Below the pieces are notes generated by a model. That model made no database searches, was not told where the DNA came from, and saw only the letters and a list, made by a program, of their open reading frames with translations. The translations under genes and the position numbers were made by a program. Shown here one piece after another: positions 44,666-56,744 of a DNA stretch of 64,000 bases (position 1 is the stretch's first letter; every line of letters starts with the position of its first letter). Source of the DNA: Antilocapra americana (taxonomy: Eukaryota > Chordata > Mammalia > Artiodactyla > Antilocapridae); NCBI GenBank assembly GCA_007570785.1, contig ML660213.1:2608860-2672859 (forward strand). Direction: 5' to 3'.

Positions 44666-45798
44666 ACCATTCCACCTCACAGGCTTCTCACCTCGGAGAG
44701 GACTGACGAAAGTGAAACGCTGGCCACAATAGCAGCCAACTCCATAACGCACAGCATGTGGGGTCCATAACGGCACACCCTGCGGGGTCAGGAAAGGCCT
44801 CCCAAAGGACGTGTTTTGAAATGAAAGCCTCCGTGTGCCAGGAGTGAACACACCCACACACAGGCACTCGGGAATTTTCTTAGTGTTTCCTGCCTGCTGG
44901 GACTCTGAACACAGCCTGGGCAGGCGCCCTCAGAGCCCTGCTCCCTTCAAGTGTTACCAATTCCTGGGCACATTAATAACGTAGTTAATATGAAGTGTTT
45001 AGAACCTCCCCATCGGTGACAAATACGACTCAGCCAAATTTCCTGACCACCGAGGCCACGGAGGGACAATTTGGTAGATTTCATCAACAGTTCTAATTAT
45101 GTCCCTGTCAAGTCGAGAACGAAGTAATCCATAACTGGGGGGTTCCCAGACAGTGGCGCAGAGGAGTAATTTATGCCCCAGACACAGGGTCCTTTCTGTA
45201 GTTACTGTGCACAATGCTTGACTAACAAGTGGGTTCAAAAAGGAATTGATTAGGGAGAACACGGCCCTCTCACTTGGAGAGGCTTGTCAGGTGGAAGTTT
45301 ATGAGGAGGTACAGGGTAATGGCTTCTGGGAAGTCTTGTTTATCTATGCATCTAGAGCTCAGGGCTCTGGACACCTTAGAGCTGCAGGTTGTGAGATACA
45401 GGATCCTTGGTGTTAAGCCTCTCACAGACTCTTTTCAAACTGCTTGATTTGAGCCACATCTCCGGAGAGGCTCGGAGGGCAGACTTTTTTCAGTGCGACC
45501 AGGAGGGAAGCTGAAGAGGGTGAGCCAATGAACGGCCGACTTAATGGAATAGATTTTTTAAAAATACCAGGTCAATCTTCAGGTAGCATCGTCATCAGAG
45601 ATAGAAGGATATCATTAGAAGAGGGAAGAAAGGACCCTTCAAGGAAGCTGTAAATAATGTGCTAATGGAACGTGCAGAGGAATTGTTAGGAACATACACT
45701 GAAATGTCACAATACCCCAGTGTGCGCTCGCCTCTTCAAAAAAAATGAAACTATGAGACTAACAATTAGAAAAGAGGAGGGGGAGGAGAGAAAGGAAA
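44666..45798. promoter_or_regulatory. Candidate conserved noncoding block
   Basis: 1.1 kb free of recognised repeats. 44930-45270 is especially clean and mixed in composition with scattered CpGs and TAAT cores ('cattaataacgtagttaata' near 44971). Minus frames at 44642-44857 and 44999-45262 have no domain. Conservation not measured. Confidence 0.38.
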
Positions 45799-45825
45799 GG
45801 GGATGGAGGGGAGGCTGGGGAGGGG
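45799..45825 (+). other. Putative four-tetrad G-quadruplex motif
   Basis: Four runs of exactly GGGG (45799-45802, 45808-45811, 45817-45820, 45822-45825) separated by loops of five, five and one bases. It sits in a purine-rich tract directly left of a regulatory-looking block. Confidence 0.6.
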
Positions 45826-46250
45826 ACATATCATGCAATTTTGAGTGATTTTCCACTGCCATCTATATTGGAATGCGACCCCTCTTCCCTCCAACAGGGT
45901 AATTTTATACATGGCATTCTTATTAAATATTTCAAAGGAGGGAGGGGGAGAAGGAGAAGGAGTTATGTGTTTGCTGCCCCTTTTTTTTTTTTTTCCAAGA
46001 GTTAAGGCTGGTAATGTTAGCAGCTGCTTGGTTATTATTACCGATCAGTTGTTAATTAAAATAAAATGAAGCTTCTTAAACTTCAACACCATATTGCAAA
46101 TTATGCAAAAGACACAACTAATTGCATTATTAGCAAAAATTACATTTAAAAATAGCACCACACAAAGAACTAAAATTATCTAAACTCGCTTTTACCAAAT
46201 GAAGCCTGAGGAGACAGAACTCCGGGGAAAACAAGGGTTTTTCTGTCTCC
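45826..46250. promoter_or_regulatory. Candidate enhancer-like block with POU/homeodomain cores
   Basis: Repeat-free apart from a T run near 45981. 46050-46135 contains GTTAATTAAA, ATGCAAA (46103-46109, octamer-like) and TAATTGCATTATTA (46119-46132). A mixture of POU-like and homeodomain-like sites within 90 bases is typical of developmental enhancers; function is inferred. Confidence 0.42.
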
Positions 46251-47594
46251 CATTCAATAAGGAAAGAGACAGAGGAGAGAAAAAAGCCTTAAATTTTGCT
46301 ACTAAACACTCACAGAAATAGTAAAGGCATTTGAAAATACCTAAGATAAACTACTGGATAACAAACTTAGATCATTCTCACACAATACACACACAATATA
46401 CATTTGGATATAATTAATTCTGGGTCATGCATATACAGTTTTCCAGGCAATGAATTGAGGAAAACCAGGACTCATTATTATTGCTAAGACCTTCTTGGTC
46501 TTTAAATGTAGAGCCTGGACAGAATGGGATAAAAATACGCCCAAGAACAATGAAAAAGATATTTACTGTTCACTGGGCACTTAACAACAATATACATATA
46601 CACATTTTTTAAAAAGAAGACCATGATCCATTGTTCTTTATTCCCCAGATTTCTTCTACCCTTCACCTGGGTGGCTGACCAAGAGCTGCCAGTGTCTGTA
46701 AATGGTTTTTCATACTTAACTTTGTCACACAGAGATGTCAAGGCATCCACAGGGCTCTTCATGTAGGCTCCCTCACGCTGCATGCGTGGCGATTAACTAA
46801 CACAAAACAAGATGGTGCATTCGGTTTTACAAGCAAGCGCTGCAAAATCATTCTTGTGATATCATTATGTATTCAATATCATTTTGATTAATTCTTTTCC
46901 TTTAATTCCGTTCCCTCCTTAGTTATAAAGCTGCCACTTCTCTACTTAAGAACAGGAGTTCCTTTAGCAAAAAGGAAAACGCTATATGGAAAAAGGACAA
47001 TTGTGGGGAATTTCTTCTTGCTCAACACTGAAACTCCTAAGCTGAATAGAAGTTCCTTTTGACTATTAGTTTTGGCCAGGTCTGCTAGAGGTGGAAAACA
47101 TGAGCATTATTCTCTTAATCCAGGAGAGAGACCCGTTTCCTACTGAAATGTCATCCTGCTTCAGAGCCACAGATAGAGCCCTTTTCATAAACAGCTGGGC
47201 CCAAGGAGCAACTGACAACTCTAGAAAAGAAAGCTTGCAAGCTGATGTGGTAAAATGGTCAGATAAACGAATAAATTATTCCGTCTGATGGTATACCCCA
47301 ACATACCAAAATCTAGGGCAGATACGTCCACTTCAAGTCAATATGCTTTTCTCTACTTTCTCTACCACCATTTTCACTTTCTAATTAATTTCACTTTTTC
47401 CTGTAGGCCATCCACCATGATTTAGGAGAGGAAGGGCAGTACAGAATGGTTGAAAGACCATCACTGCACTAACACAGTGACCGTAGAGGGTTCATGTAGT
47501 CCTGACTCTTCTCCACTTTGCTCTGAATCCCCAGACCTCTTTACTAACCTCATGTGATGCTGTGCTAGGGAAAGTGCTCAAAAACTCAGGAAGG
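46251..47594. other. Unique repeat-free stretch
   Basis: About 1.3 kb, AT-rich, with a short CA-rich patch near 46380. A minus frame at 46502-46783 has no domain. Nothing recognised. Confidence 0.42.
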
Positions 47595-47853
47595 AAAGGG
47601 TGGGACAAATTGAGAGAGTAGCGCTGAAACATATGTACTACCGTATGTAAAACAGACAGCTAATGGGAAATTGTTGTATAACCCAGGAAGCTCAGCCCCA
47701 TCCTCTGTGACAACCTAGAGGGGTGGGATGGAGTAAGGGTTGGGGCAGAGTTTAAGAGGGAGGGTACATATATATACTTATATATGTCATTGTATGACAG
47801 AAGCTAACACAATATTATAAAGTACTTATCCTCCAATTAAAAATAAATTTAAG
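47595..47853 (+). mobile_element. L1 LINE 3' end
   Basis: 'aaattgagagagtagcgctg', 'aaaacagacagctaatggga' and 'tatcctccaattaaaaataa' are the L1 3' UTR in sense orientation. No clear duplication. Confidence 0.85.
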
Positions 47854-48129
47854 TCACCTGAGAATTGACATTTTGTAGATAAAGATGCATACTTTTCCTG
47901 AAAGTGTTACACATAAAATTTTATAAAAAGACCATTGTATCACATATTACCATCAAAATGTATAATTTAGAAACAACACATCAGGTGGGAAATCCATTTA
48001 GTCATAAGGATTCAGTGATAAGATCCACAGTACTTGACAACTGTTCTAAAACTGCAGGGATCATTACCAGCCTTAGCTATAATTTCCTAAGCTATGTGTT
48101 CTAATAATAATTATAAGGTATCTCCTTGC
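47854..48129. other. Unique AT-rich stretch
   Basis: 275 bases between an L1 and a Bov-tA; nothing recognised. Confidence 0.4.
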
Positions 48130-48139
48130 AGATCTGTAG

Positions 48140-48338
48140 GGCTTCCTTGGTAGCTCAGCTGGTAAGGAATCTGTCTGCAATGCAGGAGACCCTGGTTTGA
48201 TTCCTGGGTCAGGAAGATCACCTGGAGAAGGGAAAGGCTACAAACTCAGGAATTCTGGCCTGGAGAATTCCATGGACTCTATAGTCCATGGGGTCACAAA
48301 GAGTTGGACACAACTAAGCGGCTTTCATTTTCATTTGT
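48140..48338 (+). mobile_element. Bov-tA SINE
   Basis: Forward Bov-tA ('ggcttccttggtagctcagc' to 'aactaagcggctttcatttt'). A perfect 10-bp duplication (agatctgtag) at 48130-48139 and 48339-48348. Confidence 0.94.
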
Positions 48339-48469
48339 AGATCTGTAGGCTTTATGGTATTTATACACCCGATTGCTTCCAGATAGTTTGGTCATTTTTC
48401 ACAATCCAGATGTATTGTTTCTGTGAAAAATTTGATGCACACAAAATTGGCCAATTAGTATCCTTATTT

Positions 48470-48782
48470 GGACAGCAAGGAGATCAAACCAGTCAATCTT
48501 AAGGAAATCAATCCTGAATATTCACTGGAAGGACTGATGCTGAAGCTAACGCTCCAATACTTTGGCCATCTCATGCCCAGAGCCAACTCTAAAAAGACCC
48601 TAATGCTGGGACAGATTAAAGCAGGAGGAGAAAGGGGCAACCGAGGATGAGATGGTTGGATGGCATCACCAACTCAGTGGGAGTTTGAGAAGCCTCTAGG
48701 AAACAGTAAAGCACAGGGAAACCTGGCATGCTGCAGTCCATGGGATCACAAAGAGTTGGACACGACTTAGTGGCTGAAAGAC
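48470..48782 (+). mobile_element. BovB LINE 3' end
   Basis: Sense BovB from 'gacagcaaggagatcaaacc' to 'cacgacttagtggctgaaag'. No duplication found. Confidence 0.9.
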
Positions 48783-49914
48783 AACAAATGTTATATGGTG
48801 TTCTTTATTCCAACCCCCCTTCTATAGAAATGGACAACAGATACAGACACTGTTTAAGGCTAAATTTAAGGGAGAGAAAGATTTTCAGCCTAAAGCAAGG
48901 TGGTTAATTCAATTACTAAATTTTCTCAGCATAGTTGCCACCTGGGTACTGTGCATCACTGTTCATCTCAAACCTGTTCTTCAGAGACTTTTCTGTGAAA
49001 ATATGCCAGGAGGTGCTTCTCATTCATAGCTCTATGGAACAAGCAAGTGTCAACAACGTAGCATGAGTTGAGGCTTGAAGAGAGCCCCAGCTGTCATTTA
49101 TGGAGCTATTCTCCGTGCCATGGGAGTTATGGGACACTGAACGTCAAGGCTGAGATGAGACCAAGAGTCTCCAGCTCGCCAATCATACAATCAAGAAAGA
49201 GGACGGCACTGTCCAACAACCAGCACTGCAATAAGCATGACACAGCATCCAGTACAGCTGATGCATTTTGCAAGCTGTAAAACTGAGTGAGAAAGCAGTA
49301 GAGACAAAGATGACTTTGGAGATTTTTTTTTAGTATGGATGCTGGAGTTTGGCCATTGAGAAAATTGGAGAGTCGGAGCTGATTACTTGGAAAGGAAAAG
49401 AAGATCAACTGTTTGAGGAATGGGTATGCTGAACTTGAGGCAGTACATCCAAGTGGCTTTGACCAGCATTTTGACATGTTACTAGGGATCAGAAGAGAGG
49501 TTGAGACTGGAATGTGCTCTACGTGTGGACAAAAGCTCTGAAGCCCTACTCATGGATGAAAGATGATGACAGATGCTAGTGGTTTAGTGCCAATGGATAT
49601 AAAACGTTAGCAAAGAAGCAAGGAGAAATTTAGGTGTGTACAAGGTCACATGAACTGAGGAGCGAGAACATGTCAGTAAGCAAAGGGCCATTAGATACAG
49701 CAGAGTTTCCGAATATAAAGACTGGTAGCGACATAACGTCAAACACATCTTGAAAGATCTACCTTTTGTTACTCCCCTCCCCAACATTTTGTGATTCTGA
49801 TGTCCTGAAACTATCTTCTTGTTCATCCTTTTGCTGTTCATTGTAGGTATAATTTTTTTCACAGAATTTTTCAGATTGTTTTTTAATCTATATGCTGGCT
49901 TATTTAAGTGCTCA
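48783..49914. other. Unique noncoding stretch
   Basis: 1.1 kb without a recognised repeat. Overlapping frames (49068-49280 plus, 49127-49477 minus) have no domain. Confidence 0.42.
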
Positions 49915-49924
49915 TCAATCCTTT

Positions 49925-50033
49925 TTTTTTTAAGATTTTTTTTTTTAAATGTGGACTATTTTTAAAGTCTTTATTGAATGTGTTATACTACTGGTTAGGC
50001 AGTCTTAACCACTGGACCATCAAGGAAGTCCTT
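49925..50033 (-). mobile_element. CHR-type SINE, truncated, antisense
   Basis: T-rich tail followed by 'cagtcttaaccactggacca'. A perfect 10-bp duplication (tcaatccttt) at 49915-49924 and 50034-50043. Confidence 0.88.
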
Positions 50034-50135
50034 TCAATCCTTTAATATAGATATTTCCTATTATGATTTCCCTCTTTTTGTAGATTCTTACTTCTTCTCA
50101 CTTGTCAATATTTCTTTTAAGATAGATTTAGTATC

Positions 50136-52212
50136 ACTAGACCATTCAAGTATGACCTAAATCAAATCCCTTATGATTATACAGTGGAAGTGAGAAATAG
50201 ATTTAAGGGACTAGATGTGATAGACAGAGTGCCTGATGAACTATGGATGGAGGTTCATGATACTGTACAGGAGACAGGGATTAAGACCATCTCCAAGAAA
50301 AAGAACTGCAAAAAAGCAAAATGGCTGTCTGAGGAGGCCTAACAAACAACTGTGAAAAGAAGAGAAGCGAAAAGCAAAGGGGAAAAGGAAAGATATTCCT
50401 GTTTGAATGCAGAGTTCCAAAGAATAGCAAGGAGAGATAAGAAAGCCTTCCTTAGTGATCACTGCACAGAAATAAAGAAAAACAACAGAATGGGAATGAC
50501 TAGAGATCTCTTCAAGAAAATTAGAGATACCAAGGGAACATTTCATGCAAAGATGGGCTCAATAAAGGACAGAAATGGTATGGACCTAACAGAAGCAGAA
50601 GATATTAAGAAGAGGTGGCAAGAATACACAGAAGAACTGCATAAAGAAGATCTTCACGACTCAGATAATCATGATGGTGTGATCACTCAGCTAGAGCCAG
50701 ACATCCTGGAATGTGAAGTCAAGTGGGCCTTAGGAAGCATTATTACAAACAAAGCTAGTGGAGGTGATGGAATTCCAGTTGAGCTATTTCAAATCCTAAA
50801 AGATGATGCTGTGAAAGTGCTTCAGTCACTGTGCCAGCAAATTTGGAAAACTCAGCAGTGGCCACAGGACTGGAAAAGATCAGTTTTCATTCCTAGCCCA
50901 AAGAAAGTCAATGCCAAAGAATGCTCAAACTACCACACAATTGCACTCATTTCACATGCTAGTAAAGTAATGCTCAAAATTCTCCAAGCCAGGCTTTAGC
51001 AATACGTGAACCATGAACTTCCAGATGTTCAAACTGGTTTTAGAAAAGGCAGAGGAACCAGAGATCAAATTGCCAACATCCTCTGGATCATTGAAAAAGC
51101 AAGAGAGTTCCAGAAAAACATCTATTTCTGCTTTATTGTCTATGCCAAAGCCTTTGACTGTGTGAATCACAATAAACTGTGGAAAATTCTGAAAGAAATG
51201 GGAATACCAGACCATTTGACCTGTCTCTTGAGAAACCTGTATGCAGGTCAGGAAGCAACAGTTAGAACTGGACATGGAACAACAGACTGGTTCCAAATAG
51301 GAAAAGGAGTATGTCCTTTTATAAAGCTGTATGTTGTCACCCTGCTTATTTAACTTCTATGCAGAGTACGTCATGAGAAATGCTGGGCTGGATGAAGCAC
51401 AAGCTAGAATCAAGATTGCGGGGAGAAATATCAATAACTTCAGATATGCAGATGACAACACCCTTATGGCAGAGAGTGAAGAGGAACTAAAAAGCCTCTT
51501 GATGAAACTGAAAGAGGAGAGTGAAAACGTTGGCTTAAAGCTTAACATTCGGAAAACTAAGATCATGGTGTCTAGTCCCATCACTTCATAGGAAATAGAT
51601 GGGGAAACAGTGTCAGACTTTATTTTTTAGGTCTCCAAAATCACTGTAGATGGTGATTGCAGCCATGAAATTAAAAGACATTTACTCCTTGAAGGAAAGT
51701 TATGACCAACCTAGATAGCATATTGAAAAGCAGAGACATTACTTTGTCACCAAAGGTCTGTCTAGTCAAGGCTATGGTTTTTCCAGTACTCATGTATGGA
51801 TGTGAGAGCTGGACGGTGAAGAAAGCTGAGCACTGAAGAATCGATGCTTTTGAACTGTGGTGTTGAAGACTCTTGAGAGTCCTTTGGGCTGCAAGAAGAT
51901 CCAACCAGTTCATCCTAAAGGAGATCAGTCCTAGGTATTCATTGGAAGGACTGATGTTAAAGCTGAAACTCCAATACTCTGGCCACCTCACGCAAAGAGT
52001 TGACTCACTGGAAAAGACCCTAATGCTGGGAAGGATTAGGGGTAGGAGGAGAAGGGGACGACAGAGGATGAGATGGCTGGATGGCATCACCGACTCAATG
52101 GACATGGGTTTGGGTAGACTCCGGGAGTTGGTGATGGACGGGGAGCCCTGGTGTGCTGCGATTCATGAGGTCACAAAGAGTCGGACACGACTGAGTGACT
52201 GAACTTAACTGA
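50136..52212 (+). mobile_element. BovB LINE, 2.1 kb, 5'-truncated
   Basis: The longest element in the window: sense BovB from inside the open reading frame to the 3' terminus ('cgactgagtgactgaactta'). The endonuclease half and 5' region are missing; the RT domain and 3' end are retained. Its sequence stays close to the BovB pattern throughout, suggesting a fairly young copy. I could not define a target-site duplication. Confidence 0.95.
50139..51591 (+). pseudogene. BovB reverse transcriptase, decayed
   Basis: RTE-type reverse transcriptase of a BovB LINE, an enzyme that copies its own RNA at a chromosomal nick. Three stretches of the same protein remain: from 50139 to a stop at 50340-50342 (TAA), from 50343 to a stop at 50997-50999 (TAG), and from 51000 to a frameshift at about 51313-51330, after which the protein continues one frame over to a TAG at 51589-51591. 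Both in-frame stops look like single-base changes (TTA and CAG to stop); the frameshift looks like a seven-base gain. The YADD catalytic box is intact at 51445-51456 (FRYADDNTLMAES). A KGRGTRDQIANI segment precedes it. The N-terminal endonuclease is missing, so the copy cannot act alone. Confidence 0.9.
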
Positions 52213-53339
52213 AAAGAGCAAAGTTAAAAAAAATATATAAGGCGGAAATATTTACATTACAACATTTAATGAGAATGTAGCTAAAGAGATTCTTTGATGT
52301 TTTGCAAACGAAATAACTGCTTGATTTAATGAAGTTGCTACTGTTTACCCTATTCTAGAATCATGTGCATTTAGCTCAATAGAGTCACATTGTTTCACAC
52401 AACAGAGTTTGGGGGGAAAAGCATGCTCAATGATATGTTTGCCTCCTACACAAGTAATATTCTGGGAGCTCCAGGTCCTGCTTATGCAGAGTGAAGGAAG
52501 CAGCCAATGCTGCTGTTTTAACAAACATCTGGATTGGAAAAATTAGAAATAAATTTTTATCACCAGACTGATTTTCAAACCTAACAAAAATAATGAAGGT
52601 AACCAGTAAGTTTGTAATACTGTGAAGCCCCAACTTAGACATACTAACAGTAAATTATTTAAAAAACAAAACAAAACTTCCTTGTCCTTTAGTTTCCTTT
52701 ATTTTGACTACACCTGTGAGCTTTGCATGGGAAAAAACAATTCTTTTAGTCTTTTCGTTATGTGAACTTGAGGACAGAGAGAAAACAATGAAATGAGAAA
52801 ATTAGGTAACTCTCTCCCCAAGGAGTTAAAATCCATCAGCAGTGAATCATGGAATTTAACTGCACATCCCTTATTATTTTTTTTTTTAAACTGTTTTTCT
52901 TTCTACAGTCACAGGCCAAGCAAGACCATAATCTCCCAGCAGGAGCCTGGCATCAGCACAATGGGATGACCAGCCAGGCAGCAGGAAGGCAGGCGATCTC
53001 CCTGCTAGCCCTCTTTGTTGTATAAAAAGGGCTTGGCGTGCGTGTGTCTGACAATGGCCACCAACGATTTCTTACTTTTTCCTGAGCCATACTCAATATC
53101 AGAAAAGCATCAAGGGGTACAGTGGTTCCACAACAAACTGTGGCAGGAGAGTTAGCCCAGCAGGCAAATGTTTTGACTAAATCTGAAATCCTTGTGCAGC
53201 AAACCTGAGAAGACAATAGCAAAAGGAGAGACTGGTAGATGGCTGGAACTGGTTTGGAGAGCAGAGAGAAAAGGTGGGGAGAGAAGATACACAGCTAACA
53301 GTGATAATCCCAGATAACATAGGCTGCTAGATATACAGG

Positions 53340-53341
<2 letters not shown>
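52213..53341. other. Unique noncoding stretch
   Basis: 1.1 kb, AT-rich, T run near 52877. Minus frames at 52427-52642 and 52953-53222 have no domain. No repeat recognised. Confidence 0.42.
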
Positions 53342-53388
<47 letters not shown>

Positions 53389-53398
53389 NNNNNNNNNN

Positions 53399-53445
<47 letters not shown>
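53342..53445. repeat. CA microsatellite with a 10-N gap
   Basis: About 47 bases of CA repeat, 10 Ns at 53389-53398, then about 47 more bases of CA repeat. The N run marks an unresolved length; the true array may be longer or shorter. The frame read through it is meaningless. Confidence 0.97.
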
Positions 53446-53446
<1 letters not shown>

Positions 53447-53504
53447 CCTCATGCAGAGAAGAAAGGGCAAAAGCTTCCAAACTTTAGTACTGGGCAGATC
53501 GAGC

Positions 53505-53660
53505 ATGTGTGTGAGTGCTCAGTCACTCAGTCGTGTCCAACTCTTTGCATCCCAGTAGGGCTGTGGCCCACCAGGTTCCTCTGTCTTTGGAATTGTCCAG
53601 GCAGGAACACTGGAGTGGGTTGCCATTTCCTCCTCCAAGGGATCCTCCCAACACATGAGA
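53505..53660 (-). mobile_element. Bov-tA SINE fragment, antisense
   Basis: 'cactcagtcgtgtccaactc' through 'gtgggttgccatttcctcct'. The head-proximal end is missing. Confidence 0.86.
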
Positions 53661-54994
53661 CCACCTCATGATAAGAAATACCAAATAAACTACTCAATGA
53701 CAAAGCATCATTCTACTCCCAAGTAAAGATACACTTAACTTTAAAAATGGTAACCCTTTCCATAGATATGTCTGGTTTTTAGAATCCTAAAAGTCTCCTC
53801 TCCTGATTGAATTAATGTGCTGATAACTAATCATTGCTAGGGGGAATCAGTGATAGAGGACCGGAAAATCCTAGGGTAAGCCAATGATGGGTGTGTGCCT
53901 TGGACCCAAAGGTGCCCTCAATTCATCAGGTGGTCAAGAAGATTCAGTATCATGGGCTGGAGAAGATAGGGAATTGTCTTCAAAGGCAACAGGGAGCTGA
54001 AAAGCAGACTGATGGCATCTTGAGCCACAGACCTTGACCACAGCATCCAGCACGCTGGGTACTAGCCAGTGGAAAGATGGCCTTTCTGTGAGATGGGCCG
54101 GGAGCTATCCTTTGTAAGACTCACAATTTAAAAGATCAATTTTGTCTAACAGTTATGGGTGCAGACTTCTTAGAAAGTAGGTTACAGGGTTAGCCAGCTT
54201 TCAGAAGCTTTACATTGTTGGGATATTTTTTTTTTTAATAGGGAGAGTAGACTTAGGGTGGTATATGGCTAAAAGCCCTACTATAACCCAGACTGGAAGG
54301 ATAAGTTTTTTTTAAAATTCTGTTTCCCCAAAATTATCTCTTCAGTTATTGAACTGGGCCTGAGAAAGCATGACATGGAGATCAAAGCTAGCTTTCGTGT
54401 TCTTTCCATACCCACAAAAAAGAAAGATGAAACAACTTTCTCCTGCCTTAGACCTGTCTCCTAGCAGAGCCTCTGAAACCAGGTATACAGAAGAAAGAAA
54501 GGGATGGTTTCCCATCTACTCCTATCATTATTTCTCACTGTCATCACGTGAAACTTGGTTCTGATGCTGGCAACAGAGGAAGGAAGCAATGGTGTGACAT
54601 CAACAGCTGGTTTGTCTTCAGTCTACAGAAGTGCTGTCTTTAGTAGATGAAGACCACACTGCTGACAATGAGATCATGTGTCCTTTGTCACTTTCTCCCA
54701 TTTTGATGTAATGACTTTGAAACTTTGACACTTCCTTCTTCTGGTAACACAGTGAATAGGGGCACACATTGTTAAGACACTTGATGAGTTTTAGGAGAAT
54801 ATACTCTGACATTATTAAAAAAGAATGACTGGCCTAGACAGGAATCGAATACATGACTTTGGTCTCAATTCCACATGTTCTAAGGAACTATTGATATGTT
54901 TACTATAAACAGTACTTCCTAAGGTTGAAATAATTGGTCGACAATGTATAGCTCTTACTAACTGATCCAAAACTTTCTGGGTAACTTCTTCATT
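53661..54994. other. Unique noncoding stretch
   Basis: 1.3 kb; T run near 54228. Frames at 54370-54564 (plus) and 54618-54812 (minus) have no domain. Nothing recognised. Confidence 0.42.
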
Positions 54995-55008
54995 AAAGGG
55001 TACTTGAC

Positions 55009-55586
55009 GCAGGACATGGAAGCAACCTAGATGTCCATCAGCAGACAAATGGATAAGAATGCTCTGGTACATATACACAATAGAATATTATTCAGGCATT
55101 ATAAAGAATGCATTTGAATCAGTTCTAATGAGGTGGATGAAACTGAAGCCTATTATACAGAGTGAAGTAAGCCAGAAAGAAAAACACCAATATAGTATAC
55201 TAACGCATATATATGGAATTTAGAAAGATGGTAACGATGACCCTATATGTGAGACAGCAAAAGAAACGCAGATGTATAGAACAGACTTTTGGACTCTGCG
55301 GGAGAAGGTGAGGGTGGGATGATTTGAGAGAATAGCATTGAATCATGTATATTATCATATGCGAAATACATAGCCCATCCAGATTCTATGTATGAGACAG
55401 GGTGCCCAGGGCTGGTGCACTGGGGTGACTGGAGGGATGGGATGGGGAGGGAGGTGGGAGAGGGGTTCAGGATGGGGAACACATTTACACCCATAGTTGA
55501 TTCATGTCGATGCATGGCAAAAACCACTACAATATTATAATTAGCCTCCTATTAAAATAAATAAATTAAAACAAACAAACAAACAA
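55009..55586 (+). mobile_element. L1 LINE 3' end
   Basis: Sense L1 from 'aggacatggaagcaacctag' to an AAAC-rich tail. A 14-bp duplication with one mismatch (aaagggtacttgac 54995-55008, aaagtgtacttgac 55587-55600) bounds it. The 3' UTR holds a G-rich quadruplex-type tract at 55434-55465. Confidence 0.93.
55434..55465 (+). other. Putative G-quadruplex motif in L1 3' UTR
   Basis: Six G runs of three or four with loops of two, two, one, four and three bases. As at 44231-44264, the G-rich strand is the L1 sense strand. Confidence 0.6.
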
Positions 55587-55600
55587 AAGTGTACTTGACA

Positions 55601-56744
55601 ATCTTAAAATTAAATAGGATTCCCACCCTCCTCCCCCAATTTCTGGAGAGGGAGCAATAGGAAGAGAATTAGGGAGCAGGGGAAGAGATGAGACGGAGAC
55701 AGAGACAGAAGCAGAGGAGAGGGTGAGAGCAAGAAAGAGACCCTCAGGCAGACTCCCACCAGTGCCTCCCTGCGGCCTCCTCCCCTCCTCAGGAGTCTTA
55801 GGGTACAGGAACAGTTCTGTTTCCGGGGTCTTCATCTCCGCCTGTAACTCAGGGGCTAGCCGTCTGGTCAGGCCTGCTTTGCACACTCTCCCTGCCCTGG
55901 GGGATTCTAGAGGAATTCAGTCAGGAAGGAAACAGTAGAGGTTCACGAGCACTGGGCAAGAACAGCTGCCAACTTCACTTAGGATGGAACATTAACAGAA
56001 AGGAACAAGGTCTGGGAGCACTTCGTCGCCCACTTTGGAGAGTGTTAGGAATAATGCCTCCTCAGGACAGTGGCAGGCCAGGTGGAAACCTACACACGGA
56101 ACAGGCAGCTTATGGCAGGTTCACTTTATCATGCTAGCACCTCTTAACCACACCCCTCCACGCCACCCTGCAGGGGCACGCGTGTTCACAGTTTGGAATA
56201 AAAAACAAAAAGGCGAGTGTCTGGTTCTAACGTAAAACCTTTGGGAAATGGACATGCGAATGGTACGTTCCTCAGGTTCAGTGAACAAGGCAAATCTAGG
56301 TCTCCAAAAAATAAATTTTTATCTTTTCAAATGGACAACAAGAAAACATCTGGGGTTAGGATGGCCTAGATGACTGCTTACAAAAGGAACATATATCTCA
56401 TAACGAGGTCCAGTTTTTATATCTAGTGTTCACTTCTCAAACTTAAATTAAGAAACCCTCTTAATATAAAACGGATTTTTGGCCATTAAAGAGAATAAAA
56501 TTAATTTGTCTAGAAGCTCATTGCCAAACTGAACAAAGTAAAGCTGGAAGAGATGTCTCTCCACTATTCATATTGGCAAGAGAGACTAAAACAGAATACC
56601 CAGCAAGCAAAGATCACTCTTGATGCAGGACAGTCTCACTTATGAAAATCTACACCATAAATCAACTCATGGGGCTCAGTATTAGGTAAGGTTCTTAACT
56701 TCTCTTTGTTTTCCTTCCTCAAAGTTGAATTTATAACCTCATAC
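55601..56744. other. Unique noncoding stretch with a GA-rich patch
   Basis: 1.1 kb. 55640-55740 is purine-rich with several agag and gacaga runs. Frames at 55566-55886 (minus) and 55723-55938 (plus) are opposite-strand shadows of each other without a domain. Nothing else recognised. Confidence 0.42.

Noticed and set aside
51671..52105. 144-codon minus-strand frame
   Set aside because: Antisense of the BovB 3' region; similar frames recur in other BovB copies.
53295..53480. Minus frame with a long Cys-Val repeat
   Set aside because: Translation of a CA microsatellite and an N gap.
55566..55938. Overlapping minus and plus frames through purine-rich DNA
   Set aside because: Low-complexity codons from GA-rich sequence; no domain.
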